Assembly: GCA_026770025.1 (NCBI GenBank)
Contig: JAMXDE010000016.1
Coordinates: forward strand, 1,550,001 to 1,614,000
Length of the DNA stretch: 64,000 bases
Source: Craspedostauros australis
Taxonomy: Eukaryota > Bacillariophyta > Bacillariophyceae > Mastogloiales > Achnanthaceae
Reading direction: 5' to 3'
This document shows, piece by piece, positions 46,760 to 58,299 of this stretch. Within the stretch, counting starts at the first letter, position 1; the number at the start of each line of letters is the position of its first letter. A model generated the notes under the pieces. The model was not told the origin of the DNA. It searched no databases and worked only from the letters and a program-made list of their open reading frames with translations. A program made the position numbers and the translations under genes.

Positions 46760-48172
46760 CATTCGACATGTTCCATTCTCCAATGATGCAGGTTGGGCAC
46801 AAAGCCCAATGTGCGGATTCGCACCAGCAATCTGGTCACCACCCATATTCGAATGAGCTTGGTTGTGATGTGTTTCCCTCAACTCTCGAGTCCTTTTGTA
46901 CTGCATTTCTTTTGGCTGTGTGTCACCATGGTGGAATCCTGGCACAATGGGCACCACAGCTGGTACTTGACCTTTGTTCTACTGGTGAGGTGGGGTCGGA
47001 GTAGAATGGAGATGGAGGGATTCACAACAACTGCTGTAAAGATAGACGAGAATTCCAGTTGCGAATCTCACCGTTTTCGCTTGTGGGATGACCAGTCAAT
47101 AGTGAGAGCCTCCATTTTGGTTCAGTACGTTTGCATCAACCACCTTGGCCCCATGTGTTCATTGGCATCCTTGGAGGCATCGTCTTTGCTTTCTTCGTGG
47201 GCTACTGTCTGTGCTTTCCTTGTCCCCACTTCCTCTTCCACCTTCGTGATCTTTGCTTTCAGCTCCTCCACAGGCTGTTCTGAATTTTGGAGGTCAATAA
47301 AGGTATTCAGATGATCTCGTGCATGTGTGTGGATGGTTTGTTCTACTCGCAAACGCATCCTGAGATGACCTGTCTGGATCCTTCAAGATGGTATGTAACG
47401 TTTTTGGAATTCCCTCCGCGTTGATTGTTGTTGCTGAGCCAAGGCTGATTCATCCAGAAGAAGAAATATTTCAAAGAGGATAGGCTTGTTGGGTTTGGTG
47501 TTTTGGAGATGATGCTGGACAAGGGGCAGCGGAGGGAGGATTTGAACTCATCTTCTACGCTGTGACCATTGAGGTTGGGATCAGCAGGGAAGATGTGAGC
47601 TGATGCATCCTGGCAGTACAGGTGGAAGACGGCATGACCAGGGGTCTGTGTGAAACGGAATGGCACTGTCCCTAATAGTATATCATCGTGCACCTGGAAG
47701 GGAAAGTTGTTGCGCGGGTTGCCATTGGAGGCAATCAACTCCTCGGCGGCAATGGGCATCTGTATTTTGTTCCCCGCGCGACCTCATGGTATAATGCTAC
47801 CAACAGATACCAAGAGCATCATGAACAGTGTTGGCATTATACTTACCCATGGACCAATTTCAGAGGTCGTACATGGGGGAGCATCCAATTGGCAGTGAGA
47901 TTTTGACATGGTCGCAAGTTTGCAGCCACCTTGGTTGCGGAGTCTGAGGCCCAGTGCGCTCAAAGTTGGCCAACTTGTTGTTGCAAGACGGCTCAAAGCC
48001 ATTTCAATCGGCACTCCTTCCTTGCGGCTGTTGGAACCTTGATGACATTGTCGGTTGCAGGAGTATCAAACCTTGTTTTGGCACTTGGTGTCCTGGGTGT
48101 GCATTGTGCATGGTCCCTGGCCACTGCCGCAATACTGGTGGCAGGATGAAGAGGTGCGGCTGCAAGGAACCA
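46760..48172 (-). other. TIR element interior with coding-like minus ORFs
   Basis: Minus ORF 47343-47759 (138 codons from ATG 47759, with VHDDILLGTVPFRFTQTPGH and ADPNLNGHSVEDEF) and the partly overlapping minus ORF 47122-47358 (78 codons, with EELKAKITKVEEEVGTRKAQ) have amino-acid usage like real protein. They lie in different frames and could be two pieces of one decayed or intron-containing gene. Function unknown. Confidence 0.3.
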
Positions 48173-48973
48173 TGTTGGCAAGTTCTGCTCACGGTAACTT
48201 ACGATCGTGGAAGATGGTGTTGGTTGATAGTCGTTCGTTTGCTATTTCATTACTTGGCTACTCCGATTCTCTCGGTGTACGCCCGTTCTCTCGCCCGATG
48301 CTCTCAGTGCTTCAATCTGTTTCATAGATTCGGTCTCCGACTATGAGTCGGTACGCGAGATGCTCTCTCGCTCCTCTCTGTATTCTCTCTCTCTCTCTCT
48401 CTCAACATCGTGTGCTCGTGCTACACGACATTCCGTGTTTGATGCATGCTCTGCATTTGACACTCCGTTCATTCAGTACTGACTCCTACTCCATGCGTAC
48501 TCGCCATTTGAAGTTCACCTTCTGTATCCATGATGCTGATGTCCTTCGGTCATCGGGTCTTCGCCTCCTGCTCTGACTTGGAGACAGATGTCAATGTGGT
48601 GACACGATGACATCCTGTCGACGTCAGTAGGTGTCCTTCTGCTCTCCAGATGTCACGTTCCATTGGTGATGCAGTGGTCTGTCAGATGATATCGTCATCT
48701 GAGGTTTAGTTGGGAAGTACCTCGAGATTCTCTTGGTACCATTGATGGATGGACGGACGATCTTCTAGTTCTCTCAGAAATCGTCGATTGCAAATTTCCT
48801 CCAGAAATCTTGCTCCTTTTCGTGTGTTCCATTTCCCCTGTAATTCTGACGAATCACAGCATACTATTGACACGATTGTAGTTATACCGTCCAAGTACGT
48901 ATGAGAGAATAACGGGTGAACGATGCACATATACTCGTACATCTTGACATATACTCACATGTACATCTCGACA
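48173..48973 (-). mobile_element. Solo LTR of copia family A
   Basis: 801 bp, minus orientation, perfect 6-bp duplication GAACCA (48167-48172 and 48974-48979). Its own duplication shows it is independent of the LTR at 45955. Confidence 0.93.
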
Positions 48974-49173
48974 GAACCATGCCCAATGCCTCCTACCTCC
49001 TCTTCTTGTTCCTGTTCTGCTGCTGCTGGAGTTGTCATGCCCTCTTTTGCGGATCGAATCGGTGCTGCTGATCCTGATGTACTCGAGGATCCTGGTGCTG
49101 CCAAAGATATTGGGATTTGTACCAGCCAAGGCGCACAGTTAATGCTGGAACCATGTGGCACTGAAGACCACTC

Positions 49174-49376
49174 TATCAGCACAAAACCGAATAGTGCTAA
49201 GTACGTTACTCCCGTAGCCCCCACTATCTATAAATTTCACTTGTGTTCGGTTCAGCAATCGCATCACTTGTAGCTCAACGGTAGAGCACCAGCAATTCTC
49301 ACTGAGGTTCCAGGTTCGAATCCTGGCATGGTACTTTGCTTTTGATCTCCCCTCGTGAGTTTTACGATAGTGCTCT
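49174..49376 (+). repeat. tRNA-like SINE-type repeat, copy 3
   Basis: Same structure as the copies at 17286 and 22067: AGCAC...AGTGCT hairpin, TATAAATTTCACTTG, A-box-like and B-box-like GGTTCGAATCC, TTTT and GTGCTCT end. Located inside the TIR element. Confidence 0.62.
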
Positions 49377-51989
49377 AATACACTCCAACACCCAACTGAC
49401 CGCAGGGGTCGTGGTTGGATGTGCTGTACCCCAGACTTTGCCTGATGAAACAAAACATGAGAATCAAAGCTGATCATGCTCGACCTTGTGGAATGGCATG
49501 CAGTGCTTGGAAGCAGCAAATGGCAACTCTTGCAGCTGCAGTTGCCAACAAGGCAATCCATCAATGGAAGGGGGCCTTCCAATGAGTTGAGAGAGTGTGT
49601 CATCTTGGCTTGTTGTCATTGGCATACCAACTGGAGGATAATGCTGCTACTACTGTGGCTGGTGCTTTGGTTGATGCATCATCCTTGATCTTGGTGGTGA
49701 TAGTGATAGGTGTGATTGATCCACAGGTCATCACTGTGTGGAGCAGGCAATGGCGCTGATTGATGATGGTGGAAATGTTGGTGCTGTTGCAGTTTCCAGT
49801 GTTTCCAACTTGAACCACAGGACTGTCATGTTGTGTTTGATCAGATTGATTTGCAATGCGGATGGTGCAGCCCCAGGAGTGGCAGAGGCAGTGGCAGAGG
49901 CAGCTACTGGAAGTGGTCCATTGGTGCGCAGCTGGCATTCGCCTGGCACATTGTGTACGATTGGAAGCTGCTGCACACTGCATGAGGTTGCCTGTATGTA
50001 TGGTGCAGTTGACTGGATTGAATTGATCAAAAGGGCTGGAGCAGTGCCTCCATGATTGGCAGTGAGTATCGGCTGGGTCCACACAACTCATGTGTTGTCC
50101 ATCAATGACTCCTCCATGTTGATACCTCTGGAATTACTTCGAACTCATCCTGCAGGTGGTACCTTCACCAGGAATGAGACTCTGACAAGAGTCACCCTTT
50201 GGATCCGGTATCCACACTGTGTGCCCAGTCCTGTGGTGGTGCATTGTTGTACTCATGTTCTGACATGATCTCGCACTTTCTGTTGGTGGATTGGTTGTGT
50301 CTGGTTGACCACCTGACGCACGATGTTGCTGTGGCCATTCTCCTTCTCTCTTTTGACTTTGGTACACAATGTAGTTTTTGTTTGCCAATTGGGTATTGTT
50401 GTTGTTGTTGTTGTGGAATGTAGATCGGTGTCTACATGTTATCTTCTACCTGTGTTGTGTTGCTCCCAAGTAGAGGTATGCATGCGACACAGATATGTGG
50501 TCGGCTCCCAATGAATTCGCATAGGAGCAGTGATGTTATAGTGGGGGACAGACTCTGCACTGGGCCCTTTGCTTGTTGCCTTCCAATTGCTTCTTTCTTG
50601 CTTGGAAGTAGCCGGACTTGCGCCATCCACATGAACTTGGCCCCTGGAGACCTGGAGTGGAGTGGATGGCAATCAATTCTCATGCCTGTTGCTGGCTTTG
50701 GCAGCCGTCTTCTCTCGCAAATTGCATGCCACAGAAATGAAGCAAGTCATGCGTTATATGCCCACATATCTGCAGTGTATTCACTGTGGACAGAACCAGC
50801 ATTGATGATGTCCTCATCTTCACTGGTGGGCTCCTTTGTTGTATTCATCCATGCTTGTCCAAACTGATGGACTGTGAATCGAACTGCTGGCGACAACGGG
50901 TTGGCTGTGCGTGGGTGAGTACTTGATGTATGCTCGCTTGCGGCATGTTGGTCATGCGCCTCTCTGTGAGTTGGAAGACAAGCTAAATGGAAAATGCTTC
51001 CTGTCTTCTGTTGACATCAATGGCTCAATAGCCAGGAACTATCTCCAGTTTTGTACAGATTGCACAAAAGGGTGCATGGTCGATGTCTTGGTGTGTGCTC
51101 CATGACAGGAGTAGACAAGACAATGCCGCTACTTCTGCGGCTCAATCCTCTTGGTTCTTCTCCAGCAACCTCCGCTGTTCTGGTGTCCATGAATATTTTC
51201 ATGGCATTGGTGGTGGTAGGCTTTGGATATCCCTGGCATGACAGTCATGTCATCTCTTGTGGCCACCTGCTCGCCTGCTGAGGGATCGATGAACACCTCC
51301 ATCTGTTCATGTGACATGCAAGTCCACAGGGGATGCTGTGCAAAGCGTGGACCCAATCTGGTGGAAGTATGATGGATTCGTGCATGTGGGAGAGCAAAAT
51401 TGCTGAGGGGTGTGCCTATGGACAGATCATCCTCCAAGAATATGCTATGCTCAGCAACAACATTGTAATACATTCGGGGTGCACGCCAGTAGAGCACTTT
51501 AATCTGTGCATGGATAAGTTGGTGGATGGATGGGCAAGCCCATGGTGCTAATGCTGGAGTAGATTGCATTCCATGTCAAAGGTATTGATTGCAACAGTCG
51601 AGCAAAACTGTCGCACTCAACGCACCCACCCCACAGATCAACAGATGCAAGAAAGATCCAGCCGACCACCCGATGTGACCGTGGCGGCAAAAAGCTGTTG
51701 CGACGAGTGGCAGTCCGCCTTTGACTTTGCCCCCATGCAAAAGTAGGTACGAAACACTCTTTGGCTGATCTTCACCACCACTGGTTGTCCGATTCTCAGC
51801 AGAACGGTTCGACAGCAGAGGCCGTTCTCGTGTCGTTTGTCTCTGTTCGATCCCTCAAATCGACAATTTCAACGTCTGTCCCACAACCAGGATCGGAAGG
51901 ACCAAAACGTGCTCTGACGCCACATCGACGAAAAGGAACCAACAGAAAGGAAGAAATGTGGTCATTTGGTGTTTTCTTCCAGCCGAAAT
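49377..51989. other. TIR element interior, no supported gene
   Basis: Many short ORFs with no recognisable domain (for example plus 49738-50055, Ala/Val-rich, and plus 50911-51105). It looks like long-decayed or non-coding DNA, and no transposase motif was found. Confidence 0.35.
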
Positions 51990-52550
51990 CGGGTCACTTC
52001 TAAACATAATTGACTGGTTGATACAGACGACCCATACGACTCCAGGGCACCATCCGATGGAAGAGGACGAAGAACGCAACGGAAAGTGCAAGTCGTGCGC
52101 ACGACTCCGCAACGGAAACCCGAACCAAAGGTTTAACGGCTACACATGGGCCAGACACCTAAGTAAGAGTAATTCAAACGAGGTGCGACAACGGCCAATT
52201 GATGGCAACGCGGAGCTCACAAAATGAGCAACTGCGACAACAAAAGTCGAACAACAAAAATCGGGAACGCAAAACGCACCATCTTGGGTCGCGACACACA
52301 CCCCTCAAGAAAGAGACACGATCTGAGGGACCAAGCCCGACCAAGACCCGATTCAAATCAATAGAGAAACAGAGAAGGAGCCAAACATGAGATATGAGAG
52401 GAGCCCACAAGAGAAAGAAAGAAAGAAAGGAGAGAATAGAAAACAACAAGCAGAGAAGCGATGGACCAGCAGCAATCGAAGCACCCACAATTTGGAAAAG
52501 ACAACAGAATTGTCAACTCCCCGCTTCGATTAACGCTTCCTGCAACGCTT
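51990..52550 (+). repeat. Split direct repeat A1
   Basis: 561 bp starting CGGGTCACTTC and ending TGCAACGCTT. Substitutions against A2 are AAGTAAGAG/AAATAAGAG and GCCCACAAG/GCCCGCAAG. It presumably holds the promoter for the element RNA. Confidence 0.93.
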
Positions 52551-52619
52551 GCTCAGGGGTAACCTAGCAACCACACAACGCCTTCACACTACTTCACGCC
52601 TTCCGCCTTCTACTTGACC

Positions 52620-54878
52620 ATGAGTAACCAACCCAACCTCTCCTTGCTCCTTGCCTCCGAGGCCTCCGCTTTCGCCAGCATGCCTCCAACCGGACCTGAA
52701 CCCGGGATCGCAGTCGAGACTGTGTCCTCGGTGGCCAGCGGATCCGCCCGCTCCGGAGACATGGGCAGCGATACCCTCCTCAACCAAGTCGGGATCGGAA
52801 TGGCTATCGGACACTTCGTCGCCGACGACCACACCTGCCTGGTCCGCCTCTCCACCAAGTCGGAGGACGGCCACACTCTTCTCTGCGCCAACGTGGCCGG
52901 CGAGTGTCGCCGCAGCAACCATCATGCCCTTCGCCTCGACCCTACCCGCCGCGGCCTCGCGGGTGTGTATCAGTGCCTCGATACCACCACACTCGGCGGC
53001 GCTCCCCGACGCGATCTTATCGAGAGCAGTCACCAGAGCCGCTCCGCGTACGATTCGACCCGTGCCGCCGCACTTCGCGACCTCGAAGCTGTCGGCAAGA
53101 TGGGTACCACTGGCGCCGCAGCCCGCAACGACAGCGACTCCAAAATCGCAGGAGTGGTCGGGTTCGACCTCGATACCAAACCCGCAGGACGACCCAGCAC
53201 GGACGCGCAACCAACACCACCCATCCGCGCCAAGACCAACCCAGCCGTCCCGCCTCCGACCATCCATCAGGCTCCACCCGTCCCGGTGGTGCGCCCTGAA
53301 CCAATGATCCCACGCCCGGTCCTCTCGTTCCCGCAAGGAGCACACCATTCTCCCCCTGCTCTGGCCACTACCGCAGCCGACAAACTCATGCATGTGGTAC
53401 GCCACCAGGCGTCCCTCAACCGCGAGACGATGGAACTCCACCAGCGCAAATCAGAGGAGACCACCCACGCGATGCTACGTGCGCTTGCGACACAGCAGGC
53501 ACAGATCACGCAGCTGATCCAACACGGTCTCCCCTCGATGAGCACTGCTCCAGCACCCGCTCCAACCGCGGGAACTGAATGGTATGTGGCGATCGACGGC
53601 CAACGTCCAGGGGTGTACACCTCTGCGGCCGAAGCTATCTCTCAAGCAGGCACTGGCAGCACCGCCCGGGTCCTTCGCTGTGCCTCTTACGCCGAGGCCG
53701 ATGCCTACCTACGCGCATCGGTACCACCCACACTCGCTCGCGGCCAACCAGCTCCTCACTCCCGTCCACACCCGATGGAGGGCGCTCACCCAAGAAACCC
53801 TCCTGCTGAGTCCCCATCGGCGCCCCTCTCTCGACCAGACCACGTCCCCTCTAGCCCGGCTAGCATGGGCATCGAGAAATTCCTGGGAGAAGACCCATCC
53901 AAGGGTGACAAGAAGCAAGTCTTCGGGGAGACCCTCGACAACGAGAGACGCATGCTCCAACACCTCGCACCTCCACACGCCAGCAGCGAAACACAGACTG
54001 AACTCGCGAAAGCGGCCATCGACGTCGCCAGCCAACCAGGTAAGGTCACCGATGAACGCACATCCATCGAAGAACTCGCCTCCGCGTTCGGAGACATCCG
54101 CAACCAAACTGCCCGCTCCGCCGGCCTCATCGCCGCCGACTCCAACTGGCGCACCAAGACCCGCCATGCCCTCGGGCGTATCAAGACCTCTGAAGACCTC
54201 AGCGAGCTCGCCGGTGACTTCAACAGCATCCGCGACGACGTGATGACCCGCTACCTCAACGATGTGGGTCACATCCTCCGCCACGGCTACTACTCCGACG
54301 AGCAAATCACTCTCTACCAGCAAGGCGGGGGATGGGTCGCTGTCCTCAAGCTGTTCATGACCTACTACCATGAACTCCTCCTCAAACTACAAGAGGAGGC
54401 ATTCAAGACAACCAACGGGTGGGAGGACTCAGCCCTCGTGTACCACGAGCACTACGCCAAGGCCCTCTTCGACGCACGCAACTTCGCGGCCTCGCGCAAC
54501 CTCATGATCTTCCGCACCTACGTCATCGTGCGTGAAGGAGCGCGCGGCGGCTGGTGCAACCTGAAGGTCTTGGAGAAGTTCCAGCAGCGTGCACTCACCA
54601 CCCTTGGTTCGCCCTCGACACCAAAGGAGGATACTGACACCGCCCCAACCGAAACGGGTCGGAAGAAGTGCAAACACTGCGGTGGAAACAGCAAGGTCCA
54701 TGAGATCCGCGACAGCGGCTGCCCCTTCGGGTATCTCTTCAAGAAGAAGGTGGCGATGGCGAAAGCCAAACAGGTCGCGAAATGTGTGAACCAAGGCGAG
54801 AAGGCCGCCGACGTTATCACCCGCATCCTGCAGGAAGCAATCTCGAAGCGCGGAGGCGGAGAAGAGGATGATGCCTAA
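52620..54878 (+). CDS. YR retrotransposon ORF1, Gag-like protein
   Basis: 752 residues from ATG 52620 (MSNQPNLSLLLASEAS). The N-terminal third is Ala/Ser/Pro-rich with a proline-rich linker. A compact module at about residues 320-368 (WYVAIDGQRPGVYTS, then SYAEADAYLRAS) matches the pattern of the RNase H1 N-terminal/caulimovirus VI hybrid-binding domain. The C-terminal half (about 420-660) is helical and could be capsid. The end carries a Cys/His cluster, CKHCGG...H...C, followed by a Lys-rich tail, suggesting nucleic-acid binding. Gag identity is inferred from position and composition. ORF2 follows 20 nt downstream as an open frame. Confidence 0.7.
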   Translation: MSNQPNLSLLLASEASAFASMPPTGPEPGIAVETVSSVASGSARSGDMGSDTLLNQVGIGMAIGHFVADDHTCLVRLSTKSEDGHTLLCANVAGECRRSNHHALRLDPTRRGLAGVYQCLDTTTLGGAPRRDLIESSHQSRSAYDSTRAAALRDLEAVGKMGTTGAAARNDSDSKIAGVVGFDLDTKPAGRPSTDAQPTPPIRAKTNPAVPPPTIHQAPPVPVVRPEPMIPRPVLSFPQGAHHSPPALATTAADKLMHVVRHQASLNRETMELHQRKSEETTHAMLRALATQQAQITQLIQHGLPSMSTAPAPAPTAGTEWYVAIDGQRPGVYTSAAEAISQAGTGSTARVLRCASYAEADAYLRASVPPTLARGQPAPHSRPHPMEGAHPRNPPAESPSAPLSRPDHVPSSPASMGIEKFLGEDPSKGDKKQVFGETLDNERRMLQHLAPPHASSETQTELAKAAIDVASQPGKVTDERTSIEELASAFGDIRNQTARSAGLIAADSNWRTKTRHALGRIKTSEDLSELAGDFNSIRDDVMTRYLNDVGHILRHGYYSDEQITLYQQGGGWVAVLKLFMTYYHELLLKLQEEAFKTTNGWEDSALVYHEHYAKALFDARNFAASRNLMIFRTYVIVREGARGGWCNLKVLEKFQQRALTTLGSPSTPKEDTDTAPTETGRKKCKHCGGNSKVHEIRDSGCPFGYLFKKKVAMAKAKQVAKCVNQGEKAADVITRILQEAISKRGGGEEDDA

Positions 54879-55126
54879 CCCTGTGTTTGCCTTGACTCTT
54901 GCTTCTCTGTGCTGCCCACAACTCGTGCCTACCTCAACACCATCCAACAACCACTGATACCGACATCACCACAGACCGCCAGCATACGCCCACCGACACC
55001 CAGGACGACCCGAGCGACATACTCCTAAGCCCTAACTTAGCAGATATCGTTGCACTTTCAACAAAACAACTCCCTAAGTCCTCTACCTGCTCGCTGCGCT
55101 ACGCAACCCTGAACTTCGGTCTACAC

Positions 55127-58100
55127 ATGACCGACAGCACCTGGCCTGCTTTCGAGCACGTCCTCTGCACCCACAACGACAACCTGGCCCAACCACTCCG
55201 GACCTATCCGGACTCGACCCGTTTCCTTGGGTCGACGGCAAGAGTGTCCCACCGGATTTTGAACAAATTTCCGGTGGACTTTCTAGTCGCCCACGGGGTC
55301 CAACACACGGAATGGCGTAACTGGGTCCTCCATTGCCAGACCAATCTACGGCCTCGGTTGATCATTGAGATATGGTCCGGGCCTAACTTGGGATGGGTAC
55401 AACACGCCGCCTCCAAGCGAGAGTGTAAACTCTGGGAGGACCTCGGCTACGGAACACAGCTCAAGACCCTCCCCAACCAACGAATGGGTGGAGCGGTATC
55501 AGTGACTTACACGGTGGTGATGAGGTCGGCAACAACGTGGACGGCATCTGGCATCGACTGGCCAGACCTCCAACCTGCATCTGAGCGAAGCATGGCGAAC
55601 TGTCTTCGTCATTGCGGAGTTCCTCGACGATGCTATATAACGAAGAGCAACGCCCAGTCGGTCATCGACAGCGCCACATCCGCGATGCCAATGGACCGGC
55701 TTGCCCTTATTCAGACGGCTAGAGGCGTCCGACGCCTCTTCCCAGACGAGTTAGGGAAAGCCCTGGGCAGCTCGATCCCCGGAGAGGCGCTCAAGCATGT
55801 GAAGTGGCGAGTGCTTTTCCACACTCCGTCACAACACTTACTCGAGTACCTCTCCACACCGCTGATGGACTTGGCTCGCCATGTACATCAGCACTCTGAA
55901 CACTCCCAACCTACGACACAGACGACGAGACGACGACGACGACGACGACGACAACAGACGCCCCTCCATGACGACAGCAACGACGACCTCCAATATCGAT
56001 GGACTCTACCGGACCTCTCCCCTGATGGCGACTGGCACCGACTCCGCGTACATAACCTGCGGAAGGCTTGTGCACACTACGGAAACCGATCCACCGCCCT
56101 ACTCCAAGACGGATTCAACGACTTGCGTATTCACCGTACCAACTACACCGACACGCATCCCGATCCCAAACAACTACGAGTCCTCTGGTGGGAATTTCCT
56201 CCGCAACACTGGGACCACCTACGAGAAGGGAGCCCAATGAACTTTTTGGACACTCCCGAATTCGGACACCACGATAACACCGACATGACTCCAGAACAAC
56301 AACAAGTGGCCGCGGACTTCGTCGATGAACTCCTCAACCTTGGAGTTGTCGAACCGCAAGACCCCCTACACCCGGTGGTCGTCAATGCTCCGCTATTCGC
56401 CCTGCCGAAACCCATGCAACCCGATCAATGGCGCATCATCGCCAACATGCGAGAGAATCGCACCAACGAATTTATTGGGGCCGATCCGACCATTTTCCCA
56501 AAAAGCCGCGACATTTTGAAACAAATGTACCACGGCGGCTGGTCGGCGGTTGTGGACGCCTCGAAATATTTCTACCAATTCCGAACCCGTCCCGACGAAC
56601 GCCGATTTCTCGGCATCCAACACCCAATTTCAGGCGAAATGTACCAATATGCTGGACTACCGATGGGATCTAGCCAATCACCGGCTATCGCATGCAGGTT
56701 CGGAGCCGCCTTCCTTCGGCAACTACGTGAACGCTCTCGGCTATATCAAGGCACTCACCGCCCTAACATGTGGTGGACAACATTCAGCCAAGACCTGGCC
56801 TACGATCATACCAAAGGCCAAGGATTGGTCGCCATCGGATCGGATGGACTGCCGGCCGCCCTCGTGTGGGCCCACTGTGATGACTTCATCATCCATGGAC
56901 CCACGCGGCGCAAGACCGCGGCGGCGCTATCCGCTTTCCTTGATCTATCAGTGGACTGCGGCCTGCTCTGCCACCCCGGCAAGCTTACACCGCCCAGTCA
57001 AGTCGTCAAGTACACCGGATTGATCTTCGACACCACGGCCACCCCACGCCTACGCACCCCGCCTCTCAAACGAGACAAGATCGTCGCTGTAATGGACTAC
57101 ATCTCGGCTACACCCGCAAGAGTCTCCCGGCTCGCCCTCGCGGTTCTAGCAGGCATGCTAGAAAGCGTGGCAGAGGCCACACCGTCATACCTCGGTCGCA
57201 ACTACCTACGAGCTCTATACGCCCTCGTACATCCGCATGAGTGGGATCAACCGGATCTCCCCTACTTCAGCTACACGGCCATCACACCCGCGGTCACACA
57301 AGACCTCCAATGGTGGCGAGCAGCACTCATCAACGACACGGCACGGAGCGGTCGTGCAACACGGACCGGCGTCCTCGTCAGCAGCTTTGGTGATGGCAGT
57401 GGTACAGGCACCGGGGGTACCATCCTCTTCCCCAACCGGCCCTCATGCATGTGGATGGGTACATGGTCATCCCTTGTGGCTACACGCCACTCCTCCAACT
57501 GGAAGGAGCTACGCACCCTGCTCAGCACCTTGCAACAGGTAGCCAACAACCCAACAACCGCCGCCGACGTCTTCGGCGCCACCTTTTCTACTTCACCGAC
57601 AACATGTGCACCTACTGTGTTGTCGACGGAGGCACTTCCACCTCACCGGAACTGCACAAGCTGGTCCGGAAGATCAAGCAGCTCGAGCTCCACTTGTCGT
57701 GCCACCTCCAGGTCATCCACATCCCCGGCACTGCCATCATCACAGAGGGAACCGATGGACTCAGCCGCGGCATATGGATCAACGCCGCCCACCAACGGCC
57801 AACATCATCACAGATCCTGTCCGCCTGTCTGGCCCCAACACCACTCCAGGAGCAGAATGTCCCTCAGATTGCATCACTCGCCTTCCCCGACACTCCCACG
57901 ACCATACTACTCTGTCGGTGGGACTGTCCGTGGATCCCCGAGGACTGCATGAACCGCATCACCCTGTGGGCACCACCACCGGAGCTCGCCTACCAGCTGA
58001 TCTACTTCCTACTGGGGTGCTGGGCAGAGCAACCTCTGGACACTGGATTCGTCATCCTCGTCCCACGAGTGCTTCAACGCACTTTCGTCAGACTCTCACG

Positions 58101-58299
58101 TCACCTTGTCCGAGTTGGAGTGTTCACCAACGACGATCTACATCTCTCTTCTTCTTCTCCTCTTAATATTCCTAATCTTCTCCTCCGCGTCTCTCCCCAC
58201 ACTCGCTCTCTCACTCCTCCCAGACTGGACTTTGCTCCCCGCTCCCGGAATCGACGGCATCACCAACGGATCGCCGAGCGTCTGCACGGGTTGTGCTAA
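55127..58299 (+). pseudogene. YR retrotransposon ORF2, RT-RNase H with one frameshift
   Basis: Open from just after ORF1. The first ATG is at 55127, preceded by an ATG-free open stretch from 54896. An Arg run from a GAC-type repeat (55925-55960) precedes RT. RT shows FRTRPDERRFLG, YQYAGLPMGSSQSP and the active site WAHCDDFIIHG (Asp codons 56879-56884), HCDD instead of the usual YxDD. RNase H begins GDGSGTGTGG and NWKELRTL, then the frame must shift at about 57583-57587 to continue as FYFTDN and GTDGLSRG. About 170 residues without known domain follow. The shift is either a one-base deletion in a T run or a translational frameshift; no classic slippery heptamer fits. Confidence 0.82.

Noticed and set aside
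45955-48973. The two same-orientation family A LTRs as ends of one non-autonomous LTR element
   Set aside because: Each has its own different 6-bp duplication (CATTCG, GAACCA), so they are two independent solo LTRs.
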